Source: Desulfuromonas sp. CSMB_57 (GTDB taxonomy: Bacteria; Desulfobacterota; Desulfuromonadia; Desulfuromonadales; Syntrophotaleaceae). Taken from it: a stretch of DNA of 64,000 bases. Positions 35,201-44,103 of this stretch are shown here, one piece after another. Both the position numbers and the translations under genes were made by a program. The stretch's first letter is position 1, and every line of letters begins with the position of its first letter. Below the pieces are notes generated by a model. The model worked only from the letters and a program-made list of their open reading frames with translations, did no database searches and had not been told where the DNA came from. The DNA lies in NCBI RefSeq assembly GCF_020194955.2, contig NZ_JAFCIY020000038.1:1-64000 (forward strand), in the 5' to 3' direction.

Positions 35201-35752
35201 ATGGTGGATGGAACCGTGGCCCGCATTGGCGTGGTCACCGTATCGGATCGGGCCAGTCAGGGCATCTATGAGGATCGGGGCGGCCCGGCCATTCGCGATT
35301 ATCTGAACGAGGTATTGACTTCACCCTGGGAGGAGCACAGCCGTCTGGTCCCGGACGATCGCATCGGTCTGCAGGAAACCCTCATGGAACTGGCCGACGC
35401 CACCGGTTGTTGCCTGATCATCACCACCGGCGGGACCGGTCCGGCGCCCCGCGACGTGACCCCGGAAGCCACCGAGGGGGTTTGTGAGAAACTGCTGCCG
35501 GGGTTCGGTGAGTTGATGCGGCAGGTGTCCCTGCAGAAGGTGCCGACGGCCATCCTCTCCCGCCAGACCGCCGGCATCCGCGGCGGCAGTCTGATCATCA
35601 ACCTGCCCGGGCAGCCGCGGGCCATTGCCGAGTGCCTGGATGCGGTGTTTGCCGCCATTCCCTTTTGCATCGATCTCATCGGCGGACCGCGCCTGACCAC
35701 CAACGAACAGCGTATCGTCGCTTTTCGGCCCGGCCAGGGAGGTGGCGCATGA
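35201..35752 (+). CDS. mogA: Molybdopterin adenylyltransferase
   Basis: This 183-residue cytoplasmic enzyme of the MogA/MoaB family adenylates molybdopterin before molybdenum insertion. The signature IITTGGTGPAPRDVTPEAT is present, with IGVVTVSDRASQGIYEDRGGP at the N-terminus and INLPGQPRAIAECLDAVFAAIP near the end. ATG 35201 follows GGAGGAGG at about 35184-35192; the frame extends upstream to 35105 without a site. Its stop overlaps the following DASS transporter start by four bases, which suggests co-translation, although molybdate is not a usual DASS substrate. Confidence 0.92.
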   Translation: MVDGTVARIGVVTVSDRASQGIYEDRGGPAIRDYLNEVLTSPWEEHSRLVPDDRIGLQETLMELADATGCCLIITTGGTGPAPRDVTPEATEGVCEKLLPGFGELMRQVSLQKVPTAILSRQTAGIRGGSLIINLPGQPRAIAECLDAVFAAIPFCIDLIGGPRLTTNEQRIVAFRPGQGGGA

Positions 35753-37296
35753 GCCCGGAAACGGGACGCCCGGAAGCGGGGGACGGCGCCACTCAGATCG
35801 TGGAAAACCTGGGCCTGCGGCGCCGCATCGGCTTGCTGGCGGGACCGCTGTTGTTTTTCGGAATGCTGATGCTGCCGGTGCCGGCCGATATGCCCGCTGC
35901 CGCCTGGCCCATGGCGGCCATCGCCCTGCTGATGGCGGTGTGGTGGATTACCGAAGCCATCCCCATCCCGGCTACCAGCCTGCTGCCCCTGGTGCTCATG
36001 CCCCTGACCGGGGTGATGCCCATCAAAGACGCGGCCGCACCTTTCGCCAATGAGCTGATATTTCTGTTTTTGGGCGGTTTTCTCATCGCTTTGGGCATGC
36101 AGCGCTGGAACCTGCACCGTCGCATCGCGCTGAGCATCGTGTTTTTCGTGGGTACCTCGCCGAGTCGTCTGATTTTTGGTTTCATGTTGTCCAGCGCCGC
36201 CATTTCGGCCTTTGTGTCCAATACGGTGACCGCCCTCATGATGATGCCCATCGGGCTGGCGGTCATCAGTCAGATAGTGGAGGAGGGCCGGCGCGAGGGC
36301 TTGGACCAGGTCATTGATTTCGCTCCGGAACGCTTTGCCTTCGGCATCAACCTGATGCTGGGCATCGCCTACGCCGCTTCCATCGGCGGCATGGCGACCC
36401 TCATCGGTACCCCGCCCAATACGGTGCTGGCCGGCTATGTTCGGCAGCACTACGGCCTGGAAATCACCTTCGCCCGCTGGATGCTGGTCGGCGTGCCTCT
36501 CTCCGCGGTCATGCTGGTGCTGTGCTGGCTGTGGTTGACCCGCATCGCCCATCCCATGAAACTGCTCAAGGTGCCCGGCGGCCGCCGCCTTATCGAGGCG
36601 GAGTTGCGTTCCTTGGGTTCCTGGTCGAAGGGGGAACGCTGGACCGGCTTGGTTTTCGCCGTCACCGCCCTGGCCTGGATTTTTCGGCCGTTGCTGGTGA
36701 AGTTGCTGCCGGTTTCGGCCAGTCTGAGCGATGCCGGCATCGGGCTGATGGGGGGCTTGTTGCTGTTTCTGATTCCCATCGATTGGCGGCAGGGGCGTTT
36801 CGTGCTCAACTGGGAATGGGCGGAGCGTCTTCCCTGGGGGGTGTTGATCCTGTTCGGGGGTGGTCTGTCTCTGGCGGCCGGTTTTGATAAAACCGGCCTT
36901 TCGGCCTGGCTGGCCGGTCGCGTGCAACTGTTCGGGGATGCACCCCTGCTGTTGCTGGTGCTGATGGTGACGACCCTGATCATCTTTTTAACCGAACTGA
37001 CCTCGAATACGGCTACGGCGGCCATGGCCATGCCGCTGTTGGCGGCGGTCGCCGAAGGCATCGGCCATAATGCCATGATGCTGCTGGTGCCGGCCGCCCT
37101 GGCGGCCTCCAGCGCCTTCATGCTGCCGGTGGCAACGCCGCCCAATGCCATCGTTTTCGGGTCCGGCTATGTGACCATTCCACAGATGGCCCGCAGTGGC
37201 TTTGTCCTGAATCTCATCGGGTTGGTGTTGATCCCCCTGATTACCTGGCTGTTGGTTCTTCCCCTGTTCGGCGCCCCTTCCGGTTTCATGCCTTGA
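35749..37296 (+). CDS. DASS (SLC13) family sodium/anion symporter
   Basis: This 515-residue integral membrane protein has 11-13 hydrophobic segments. Both repeats carry the canonical sodium-binding motif: FVSNTVTALMMMPIG in the first half and LTSNTATAAMAMPLL in the second, and LIGTPPNTVLAGY and PVATPPNAIVFGSGY are also standard. It should import a dicarboxylate or a related anion with sodium. ATG 35749 overlaps the mogA stop and follows GGGAGGTGG. It differs from the divergent DASS protein at 4158-5612, in which the first SNT is replaced. Confidence 0.93.
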   Translation: MSPETGRPEAGDGATQIVENLGLRRRIGLLAGPLLFFGMLMLPVPADMPAAAWPMAAIALLMAVWWITEAIPIPATSLLPLVLMPLTGVMPIKDAAAPFANELIFLFLGGFLIALGMQRWNLHRRIALSIVFFVGTSPSRLIFGFMLSSAAISAFVSNTVTALMMMPIGLAVISQIVEEGRREGLDQVIDFAPERFAFGINLMLGIAYAASIGGMATLIGTPPNTVLAGYVRQHYGLEITFARWMLVGVPLSAVMLVLCWLWLTRIAHPMKLLKVPGGRRLIEAELRSLGSWSKGERWTGLVFAVTALAWIFRPLLVKLLPVSASLSDAGIGLMGGLLLFLIPIDWRQGRFVLNWEWAERLPWGVLILFGGGLSLAAGFDKTGLSAWLAGRVQLFGDAPLLLLVLMVTTLIIFLTELTSNTATAAMAMPLLAAVAEGIGHNAMMLLVPAALAASSAFMLPVATPPNAIVFGSGYVTIPQMARSGFVLNLIGLVLIPLITWLLVLPLFGAPSGFMP

Positions 37297-37299
37297 TGC

Positions 37300-37336
37300 C
37301 CGGGATGGCTCCCGCCGGCGGCGCGAGCCATCCCGG
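37300..37336 (+). terminator. Hairpin after DASS transporter, no U-tract
   Basis: CCGGGATGGCTC (37300-37311) and GAGCCATCCCGG (37325-37336) are perfect 12-base arms around a 13-base GC-rich loop, four bases after the stop codon. No T-run follows, so it may stabilise the 3' end or assist termination rather than being a standard intrinsic terminator. Confidence 0.55.
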
Positions 37337-37409
37337 TCCCAGATACCGATCATTTCAGCATTACCAGTACGGCAATATCCCCTTTGCCTTTGAAGGAAAG
37401 AGATCGTTG

Positions 37410-39551
37410 ATGGAAGCACCTCTGAACCTGTTTGCCACGGCACCGCGTGGCCTGGAAAGCCTGCTGGCCGAGGAATTGCGCAGCCTGGGAGGGGCCGAGG
37501 TCCGGGAAACCCGGGCCGGTGTGCTGTTTCAGGGAGCCTTGCGGGAGGCCTATCGCATCTGCCTGTGGTCGCGCCTGGCCAGTCGGGTGCTGTTGCACCT
37601 GGCCGAGTTCGAGGCCGCCGGCGCCGAAGAGTTGTACGATGGGGTGCGGGAAATGCCTTGGGAGCGGCATTTGGCCGATGACGGCACCTTGGCGGTGGAC
37701 GCGACAGTGCGTAATTCGGCCCTGACCCATTCGCGCTTTGCCGCTCTGAAGGTCAAGGATGCCATTGTCGACCGGTTCCGCGACCAGACCGGTCGACGCC
37801 CCGGGATCGATGTCGAGCGGCCTCAGGTCCGCATCAACCTGCATCTGGATCGCAACCGGGCCCAGCTCAGTCTCGATCTTTCCGGCGACAGTCTGCATCG
37901 CCGCGGCTACCGCCGCGAAGGCCTGGCGGCACCCCTCAAGGAAAATCTCGCCGCCGCCATCCTGGTGCGCAGCGGCTGGCCGGAATTGGCGGCCGCCGGC
38001 GGCACCTTGCTGGACCCCATGTGCGGTTCCGGAACCCTGCCCATCGAGGGGGCTCTGCTGGCCGCTGACTGCGCACCCGGCTTGCTGCGCGAATACTGGG
38101 GTTTTAACGGCTGGCTCGGCCACCGTCCCGACTTGTGGCAGGAGCTGCTGGAGGAAGCCCGTCAGCGTTGTCGTGCCGGTCTGGAGCGACTGCCTGCGAT
38201 TTTGGGCTATGACAGCGATCCGCGGGCCGTGCAGGCGGCCCGGGATCACGCCCAACGGGCCGGGCTCGGCAACCGTTTGACGTTCGAAGTGCGGCCATTG
38301 GAACAGTTGCAGGCACCGGACCGGCACCCGGGAAACGGGGGGCTGGTGGTGGCCAATCCCCCTTATGGAGAACGTCTGGGAGAAATGGCTGAATTGCGGG
38401 GTCTGTATGCATTGCTCGGGGAGCGTCTGCGGCAGCATTTTCTCGGCTGGCAGGCGGCGGTTTTCACCGGCAACCCCGAATTGGCCAAAAACCTCGGCCT
38501 GCGGGCGTACAAGCTGCATCCCTTTTTCAATGGCGCCCTGGCTTGCCGGTTGCTGCGGTTCCAGGTCGAACCACAATGGTTTTTCGGTGCCAACGCGCCG
38601 CAGGCGCCCCTGAGTGAAGGGGCCCGGATGTTCGCCAACCGGCTGCGGAAAAATATGCGTACGCTGCAGCGTTGGGCGCAGCAGGAGAACGTCACCTGCT
38701 ATCGCCTGTACGATGCCGATATGCCCGAATACGCCCTGGCCGTCGACCGTTATGAGGATCGGTTGCATGTTCAGGAATATCAGGCCCCGGCTACGGTGGA
38801 CGCAGCGGCGGCCGCGCGCCGTTTGCGGGAGGCGTTGCGGGTCTTGCCGGAGGTGTTGGAAGTCTCGCCGGAGGCGGTGGCCGTCAAGGTGCGGCAACGT
38901 CAGAAAGGGACCTCCCAGTATGGCCGCCAGGCGGGCGCCGGGGAACGTTTTGTGGTGCGGGAGGGTAATTGCCGGTTCTGGGTCAACCTGCACGATTATC
39001 TCGATACCGGACTGTTCCTGGATCACCGTCCGACCCGGTTCCTGCTGCAGGAGTTGGCGGCCGGGCGGCGGTTTCTCAATCTGTTCGGTTATACGGGCAC
39101 GGCCACGGTGCATGCCGCGCGGGGCGGCGCCGGCTCCACCCTGACCGTCGATCTGTCCCGCACCTATCTGGACTGGGCCCGCGACAACCTGGCCCTGAAC
39201 GGATTGGCCGGCCCGCAGCATCGCCTGTTGCAGGCCGATGTGTTGCAGTTTCTGGAGCGGGAGCGCGGCCGCTATGACCTGATCTTTCTCGATCCGCCGA
39301 CCTTTTCCAATTCCAAGAGCATGAGCGGCACCCTGGACATCCAGCGCGACCACGTGCGATTGCTGCGGTTGGCCGCAACCCTGCTGGCCCCGGACGGGAT
39401 ACTGATCTTCTCCAACAACTTCCGCAAGTTCCGTATGGACCGGGAGGGTTTGCCGGAGCTGTCCATCGAGGATATCACGGCGGCTACCATCCCGCCGGAT
39501 TTCACGCGTAATCCCCGCATTCACAACTGCTGGCGGATTACCCGGCGCTGA
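37410..39551 (+). CDS. rlmL: Bifunctional 23S rRNA methyltransferase RlmKL
   Basis: This 713-residue cytoplasmic protein is a fusion. The N-terminal half has a THUMP RNA-binding region (about 55-160) and an N2-guanine methyltransferase with LLDPMCGSGTLPIEGALLA and the catalytic VANPPYGERLG, expected to modify G2445. The C-terminal half has a second Rossmann methyltransferase (FLNLFGYTGTATVHAARGG, then LDPPTFSNSKSM) expected to make m7G2069. This two-domain form is typical of gamma- and some deltaproteobacteria. ATG 37410 follows GAAGGAAAGAG; the upstream open frame is not needed. Confidence 0.93.
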   Translation: MEAPLNLFATAPRGLESLLAEELRSLGGAEVRETRAGVLFQGALREAYRICLWSRLASRVLLHLAEFEAAGAEELYDGVREMPWERHLADDGTLAVDATVRNSALTHSRFAALKVKDAIVDRFRDQTGRRPGIDVERPQVRINLHLDRNRAQLSLDLSGDSLHRRGYRREGLAAPLKENLAAAILVRSGWPELAAAGGTLLDPMCGSGTLPIEGALLAADCAPGLLREYWGFNGWLGHRPDLWQELLEEARQRCRAGLERLPAILGYDSDPRAVQAARDHAQRAGLGNRLTFEVRPLEQLQAPDRHPGNGGLVVANPPYGERLGEMAELRGLYALLGERLRQHFLGWQAAVFTGNPELAKNLGLRAYKLHPFFNGALACRLLRFQVEPQWFFGANAPQAPLSEGARMFANRLRKNMRTLQRWAQQENVTCYRLYDADMPEYALAVDRYEDRLHVQEYQAPATVDAAAAARRLREALRVLPEVLEVSPEAVAVKVRQRQKGTSQYGRQAGAGERFVVREGNCRFWVNLHDYLDTGLFLDHRPTRFLLQELAAGRRFLNLFGYTGTATVHAARGGAGSTLTVDLSRTYLDWARDNLALNGLAGPQHRLLQADVLQFLERERGRYDLIFLDPPTFSNSKSMSGTLDIQRDHVRLLRLAATLLAPDGILIFSNNFRKFRMDREGLPELSIEDITAATIPPDFTRNPRIHNCWRITRR

Positions 39552-39710
39552 CCGCTCCCACAGCCTTTTCAATGGCGGGTTCGAACCGGTCTGAACGAGG
39601 GCGACGGTGCTGCAAAGGACTTGTTTCTTTTGCACAAGGGGATTATAAGGGTGTTTTGAAATGCCTTTGGTCCGGCTTGGGGCAGGGCTCATATTTGGAG
39701 GAAGAGTGGC

Positions 39711-40520
39711 ATGAAACGCGTTGGCATGAGATTGGCTAGAATCGTTTTGGTGGTTGGGCTGCTGGCGGTGGTCGGCCTGCTGCCCTTGGGGCTGCAGGCC
39801 GAGCCGAGCGGAGCGGAAGTCCCGACCCTGAGCCGCCAGGAAGCCCAGCAGTTGCTTGGGGAGCGCGCCGACCGGGTCCTGCGCATCGAAGCGTCGGAAA
39901 TTCCGTCCTTCTGGGCCGTTGAGATTGAAAAGAACCGGCGCCGGCAGTTGGTTTACATCGATTTCCGAAAAACCTTGCTGCTGCAGGGCGATGTCATCCG
40001 GTTGACGGACGGCGAAAATCTGACCCGCACACGTCAAGAGGCCATGAACCGGGTGGATGTCAGCCGCATCCCTCTGCAGGATGCCTTGTTGGTGGGCACC
40101 GGCCGTGCGCCGATGCGAGTGGTCGTTTTTACCGATCCCAAATGCAGCTACTGTAGGAAATTGCACGAGGAACTGAAGAAGGTGGTGAAGCTCGATCCGG
40201 ACATCGCCTTCTACATCAAAATGATGCCGTTGGATCTTCATCCCGATGCCTACATGATTGCCAAAAGCATCGTCTGCAACCGTTCCCTGGCACTGCTCGA
40301 GGACAGTTTTGCCGATCGCTTCGTGCCGCCCCCCCTCTGCCAGGGACAGGAGGTCGATCAGACCCTGGCCCTGGCCCGACAGTTGGGGATTCGCTCGACG
40401 CCGACCCTGTTGCTGCCCGATGGCCGTATCGTTTCCGGCTATCGGGATGCGGCCGCTCTTCTCAGGTTGCTGGGGTCCAAAGTGCAGCCATCGGGGCCCG
40501 AAGGGCGTCCGGGGCGGTAA
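39711..40520 (+). CDS. Periplasmic DsbC/DsbG-like thiol-disulfide protein
   Basis: This 269-residue protein has a signal peptide (residues 1-30, cleavage near LQA-E), an N-terminal dimerisation-like region (about 35-120) and a thioredoxin fold with the active site CSYC at C145/C148 and cis-Pro loop RSTPTLLL. The family reduces or isomerises disulfides in the periplasm. The last 15 residues are Gly/Pro-rich. ATG 39711 follows GGAGGAAG. No DsbD-type reductant gene is near. Confidence 0.88.
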   Translation: MKRVGMRLARIVLVVGLLAVVGLLPLGLQAEPSGAEVPTLSRQEAQQLLGERADRVLRIEASEIPSFWAVEIEKNRRRQLVYIDFRKTLLLQGDVIRLTDGENLTRTRQEAMNRVDVSRIPLQDALLVGTGRAPMRVVVFTDPKCSYCRKLHEELKKVVKLDPDIAFYIKMMPLDLHPDAYMIAKSIVCNRSLALLEDSFADRFVPPPLCQGQEVDQTLALARQLGIRSTPTLLLPDGRIVSGYRDAAALLRLLGSKVQPSGPEGRPGR

Positions 40521-40571
40521 ACCGCGCGAATTCGGGCGCACAACCGGCCAGCTCCGGCCCATCAACGATGC

Positions 40572-40616
40572 AAAAAAAACCGCCCTTCGCAGCAACTGCG
40601 AAGGGCGGTTTTTTCT
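40572..40616. terminator. Bidirectional intrinsic terminator
   Basis: AAAAAACCGCCCTTCGCAG and CTGCGAAGGGCGGTTTTTT form a long perfect stem around a three-base loop, with an A-run on the left and a T-run on the right. It can stop transcripts of both the DsbC-like gene (plus) and trpB (minus), which converge here. Confidence 0.93.
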
Positions 40617-40637
40617 GGATCAATTGGGGCCCCCGTG

Positions 40638-41861
40638 TCAGATGTCCTGGCAATATTCCTTGCCGTAATTCTCCATGACGAAGTCGAGGTCCTTGTCGCC
40701 GCGGCCCGAAAGATTGATGAGGATGGTCTGCTCCGGCGGCAGTTGCGCCGCCAGGCGCAGGGCGTAGGCCACGGCATGGCAGCTTTCCAGGGCGGGAATG
40801 ATGCCCTCCACCCGCGACAGCTCAAAAAACGCATCGATGGTTTCCCGGTCCCCGGCGGTGACGTAGGTGACCCGCTTCAAATCCTTGAGCAGGCTGTGTT
40901 GGGGGCCGACGCCGGGATAATCCAGACCGCTCGCCACGGAATAGACCGGCATAGGCTGGCCCTGATCGTCCTGCAGCATGTAGGACCGGAAACCGTGCAT
41001 CACTCCCGGTTTGCCCAGGGACAGGGTGGCGGCATGCTGCCCGTCTTCCAGGCTGCGGCCGGAGGGCTCGACGCCGTGGATGGCGACCTGCTCGTCATTC
41101 AGAAAGGCGGTGAACAGGCCGATGGCATTGGAGCCGCCACCGACGCAGGCGACCAGGTTGTCCGGCAGACGGCCGGTCATTTCCAGGAACTGGGCGCGGG
41201 CTTCCTGGCCGACGATCTGCTGGAAGTCGCGTACCATCATGGGGAAGGGATGGGGGCCGACCACGGAGCCGATGGCATACAGCTGGTTGACCGGATCCTG
41301 CAGGTAGGCCTCGAAGGCGGCATCCACGGCGTCCTTGAGGGTCTGGGTGCCGCGCGTTACCGGCACCACCCGAGCGCCGAGGATCTGCATGCGGGTCACA
41401 TTCGGCCGTTCCTTGGCGATATCCACCACCCCCATGTAAATGTGGCATTGCAGGCCGACCAGGGCCGCGGCCGTGGCCAGGGCGACCCCGTGCTGTCCGG
41501 CGCCGGTTTCCGCGATCAGGATCTTCTTGCCCATCCGTTTGGCAAGCAGAGCTTCGCCCAGACAGTGGTTGATCTTGTGCGCTCCGGTGTGGTTGAGATC
41601 TTCGCGCTTGAGGTAAAGTTGCGCGCCGCCGATTTTCCGCGACAGGTTGCGGGCGTGAAACAGGGCACTGGGACGACCCACATAGTGCCGGTAAAGGGAC
41701 TGCAACTCCTCCTGAAAAGCCGGGTCGTTTTTGATCTCGAGGTACGCCGCGGTAATTTCATCCATCACCTGTTGCAGTTCCTCGGGAATGAAGCTGCCGC
41801 CATATTCACCAAAATAGCCATTTTCATCCGGTAGGGGCATATCACATAATCTGCGGCTCAT
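40638..41861 (-). CDS. trpB: Tryptophan synthase beta chain
   Basis: This 407-residue PLP enzyme condenses indole and serine. The Schiff-base Lys is K96 in [10 protein letters not shown] and the catalytic Glu is in [20 protein letters not shown] and the C-terminal SGRGDKD (phosphate loop) are intact. ATG 41861 has GGAGG in the right place; the frame opens at 42002 but without a ribosome site. It is a solitary trpB: no trpA, trpC or other trp genes adjoin it, so it may work with an unlinked alpha subunit or salvage indole. Confidence 0.93.
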   Translation of the reverse strand: MSRRLCDMPLPDENGYFGEYGGSFIPEELQQVMDEITAAYLEIKNDPAFQEELQSLYRHYVGRPSALFHARNLSRKIGGAQLYLKREDLNHTGAHKINHCLGEALLAKRMGKKILIAETGAGQHGVALATAAALVGLQCHIYMGVVDIAKERPNVTRMQILGARVVPVTRGTQTLKDAVDAAFEAYLQDPVNQLYAIGSVVGPHPFPMMVRDFQQIVGQEARAQFLEMTGRLPDNLVACVGGGSNAIGLFTAFLNDEQVAIHGVEPSGRSLEDGQHAATLSLGKPGVMHGFRSYMLQDDQGQPMPVYSVASGLDYPGVGPQHSLLKDLKRVTYVTAGDRETIDAFFELSRVEGIIPALESCHAVAYALRLAAQLPPEQTILINLSGRGDKDLDFVMENYGKEYCQDI

Positions 41862-42214
41862 ATATATCCTCCCAAAAATGTTGGTTCGCCGTCTCCGAGC
41901 CAGAGATCCGTCATGTTCCTGCTGCGAAAACGTTTCGTCGGGGCTGGCCGGTCGCGGGATTGGTACAGGCAGCAACGTAAAGCATGGACGGGAAAAATTC
42001 AACGTAAAAACGCGGTTTCGCTATTCCCGGTACGGTGCCGGGCCGGGTCTTGTAAGTCGGGAATGCTGCCGATGCGGGAAAGTTGTCATGAATCCTGCAG
42101 GAAGAGACCATGCAACGGTTCTTGACCAAATCCGGTACCCGGTTGACCAAATTTTTGACTTCTGGAAAGTTTCGGGAAGTCGCTTTCGGATGAGTCCTTT
42201 GTGGAGCTATGCGC
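41862..42214. other. Divergent region between trpB and cheV
   Basis: About 350 bases that must hold the promoters of trpB (minus) and cheV (plus). Near cheV, TTGACCAAAT occurs twice, at 42122-42131 and 42143-42152. No trp attenuator peptide or T-box sequence is evident. Confidence 0.4.
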
Positions 42215-43180
42215 ATGAACAGTCCTTCGGCCCAGGAAATTCTGCTGGAAAGCGGCACCAACGAGATGGAGATTCTCGAATTTTACCTGGCAGGCCAGTC
42301 CTTCGGCATCAATGTCCAGAAACTGCGCGAGATCATTCCATTTGAATCGGATAAGCGCACCACTTTGCCGCAATCCCTGCCATCGGTTCTGGGTGTCTAC
42401 ATGGTGCGCGGAGCCTCCCTGAACCTGATCGATCTGGCCGCGCATCTGCGGGGCCGGCCTTGTAGAGAGCCGGATCCTGCGCTGCGGCCCATTGTGCTGG
42501 TGTGCCAGTTCAACCGGAAGGTGACCGGTTTTCTGGTGGATGGCGTGAATCAGATTCATCGGGTCAGTTGGAAGGATGTCAGTCCCATGGCGCCCCTCAT
42601 CGAGCGGTTCCGGCCCCGTTTTACCGCCAGCGTCCACATTCAGGAACGGGAGATTCTGATTGTCGACCTGGAGCATATCATGACTGAAGTGGATCCGGAG
42701 ATGAGCATGTCCTTCGAGGGGACTCCGACGCCTTCGGCGCCGGTCGTCCGTTCCACCGGTCGGAGCCGTGTCAAGCTGATGCTGGCGGAAGATTCGGTGC
42801 TGATTCGGCAGGGGATTGCCAAAGTTCTGGGCCGGGCCGGATACGATCAGCTGCAGACCTTTGCCGACGGCGACGAGTGTTACCGCCGCCTGCTGGACAT
42901 CCAGGGCAGCGTGACGTCGGAGGCGGAGTTCCTGAGCCATGTCCGAGTGCTGATCACCGATATCGAAATGCCGAAGATGGACGGCCTGACCCTGTGCCGA
43001 AAGGTGCGGGAAGAATTGGGGCTGGCCGAACTGAAAATCGTCATGTTTTCGTCCCTGATTACCGATCAGATGGCGCACAAATGCCGTTCCGTCGGCGCGG
43101 ACGCCTGGATCAGCAAGCCGCAGATTCCGGCCCTGGTGGAATTGGTGGACGGTTTCTGCCCGGAGGCCCTGGTCAGCTGA
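42215..43180 (+). CDS. cheV: Chemotaxis coupling protein CheV
   Basis: This 321-residue protein has a CheW domain (about 18-165, GQSFGINVQKLREII, MVRGASLNLIDLA) and a receiver domain (about 183-310) with phospho-acceptor Asp in VLITDIEMPKMDG and the conserved Lys-Pro in AWISKPQ. It couples receptors to CheA, and phosphorylation is thought to mediate adaptation. No other chemotaxis genes lie nearby. ATG 42215 has GGAG at 42203-42206, eight bases away; the ATG at 42209 is too close to it. Confidence 0.92.
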   Translation: MNSPSAQEILLESGTNEMEILEFYLAGQSFGINVQKLREIIPFESDKRTTLPQSLPSVLGVYMVRGASLNLIDLAAHLRGRPCREPDPALRPIVLVCQFNRKVTGFLVDGVNQIHRVSWKDVSPMAPLIERFRPRFTASVHIQEREILIVDLEHIMTEVDPEMSMSFEGTPTPSAPVVRSTGRSRVKLMLAEDSVLIRQGIAKVLGRAGYDQLQTFADGDECYRRLLDIQGSVTSEAEFLSHVRVLITDIEMPKMDGLTLCRKVREELGLAELKIVMFSSLITDQMAHKCRSVGADAWISKPQIPALVELVDGFCPEALVS

Positions 43181-43225
43181 GGGCAAATCATTCCGACCCC
43201 TGCGGCCGGAACTGAAAAAAGCTGC

Positions 43226-43253
43226 TTGACACGGCCCTTTTAGTAAGTAAATA
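43226..43253 (+). promoter_or_regulatory. Promoter of tetR-type gene overlapping its operator
   Basis: TTGACA at 43226-43231 is a perfect -35; the -10 is probably within TAAATA at 43248-43253, 16 bases downstream. It overlaps the palindrome at 43245-43260, consistent with autorepression. Confidence 0.55.
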
Positions 43254-43260
43254 TTTACTT
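43245..43260. promoter_or_regulatory. Palindromic operator upstream of the TetR gene
   Basis: AAGTAAATATTTACTT is a perfect 16-base palindrome between a -35 hexamer and the start codon at 43288. TetR proteins bind such sites as dimers. A related site lies upstream of aas. Confidence 0.7.
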
Positions 43261-43287
43261 GCTTATTCACGAAGGAAGGAGACCTGC

Positions 43288-43857
43288 ATGGCGCGACCTG
43301 TCAGCAAGAAAAGGGCTATCGAGGCCGCGGCGATCAAGTTGTTCGCCCGCAAGGGCCTGGCCGCCACCACCCTCAAGGATATCGCCCGCGAGGCGGGAGC
43401 CACGGAAGGCGCCCTGTACCGGCATTACCAGAGCAAGGACGATATGGCCTGGCAGCTGTTCAGCGAGGAGTTGAAGGCTTTTGCGGAATTGCTGTCGCCT
43501 CTGCTCGAGAGTTCGCAACCCTTTCCGGTACGACTGGCCGCCGCCATCCGCTTCATCTACGACTACTTTCGTGGGCAGCCGGACGTGTTCGCCTTCATCC
43601 TTCTCACTCAGCATAACTTTCCCGGCCAGAAGCTGTTGGATGAATTTACCAATCCCAACGACATGGCCATTCGTTTCATGCGCCGGGCCATGGAGGAAGG
43701 TGCGGTGGCGGCCGGAGATCCGGTATTGCAGAGCGCGCTGATAATGGGCGCGGTATTGCAGCCGCTGGTCATGCAACGCTACGGGCGCCTGGTGGTCAGC
43801 GAGACCATGGTCGAAGAGGTGGTGACCGCCTGCCTGAGGCTGACGGGTGCGGCCTGA
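43288..43857 (+). CDS. TetR/AcrR family transcriptional repressor
   Basis: This 189-residue regulator has an N-terminal helix-turn-helix (about residues 8-50: AAAIKLFARKGLAATTLKDIAREAGATEGALYRHYQSKD) and a C-terminal ligand-binding domain. It probably represses its own gene through the palindrome at 43245-43260 and the acyltransferase fusion at 44104 through the similar site at 43895-43916. Given that target, a fatty acid or acyl-CoA/ACP effector is a reasonable guess but cannot be read from sequence. ATG 43288 follows AAGGAAGGAGA. Confidence 0.92.
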   Translation: MARPVSKKRAIEAAAIKLFARKGLAATTLKDIAREAGATEGALYRHYQSKDDMAWQLFSEELKAFAELLSPLLESSQPFPVRLAAAIRFIYDYFRGQPDVFAFILLTQHNFPGQKLLDEFTNPNDMAIRFMRRAMEEGAVAAGDPVLQSALIMGAVLQPLVMQRYGRLVVSETMVEEVVTACLRLTGAA

Positions 43858-43894
43858 ATCGGTGCCGGCACCAGGGGAAAATTTCCGGTTCATT

Positions 43895-43916
43895 AATAAG
43901 TAAACGAATACTTATT
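43895..43916. promoter_or_regulatory. Second TetR-type operator upstream of aas
   Basis: AATAAGTA (43895-43902) and TACTTATT (43909-43916) are inverted arms with a six-base spacer. The core AAGTAA...TACTT matches the tetR operator in half-site sequence and spacing. It is about 75 bases upstream of the -35 hexamer at 43993, so a closer promoter may also exist. Confidence 0.6.
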
Positions 43917-43992
43917 TATGAACTTCCTGCATGTCGGGCGGGGGCGGCCGGCCGGAGGTTGTGACCTGAGACAAATGGCCGTTGAAATAATG

Positions 43993-44021
43993 TTGACAGT
44001 CTAATTAGTCGGATGTAGATT
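43993..44021 (+). promoter_or_regulatory. Probable promoter of aas
   Basis: TTGACA at 43993-43998 and TAGATT at 44016-44021, 17 bases apart, make a sigma-70 type promoter with a start about 75 bases before the ATG at 44104. Confidence 0.5.
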
Positions 44022-44103
44022 TCCAGTTCTTTGCAGTATCTAATGCTCCAAGATGAAGCCAGGGTGCGACACCGGCCCGGCTCGACCAGCCAGGAGGACA
44101 TTC

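Noticed and set aside
37350-40595. Very long open frame on the minus strand opposite rlmL and the DsbC-like gene
   Set aside because: It is antisense to well supported genes, begins without a ribosome site and has the Gln/His-rich composition of a shadow frame in GC-rich DNA. Similar long frames at 13996-16020, 45799-47526 and 47722-50208 (all minus) are rejected for the same reason.
42003-42110. A trp leader/attenuator upstream of trpB
   Set aside because: The minus-strand leader has no Trp codon cluster, no T-box and no clear terminator hairpin.
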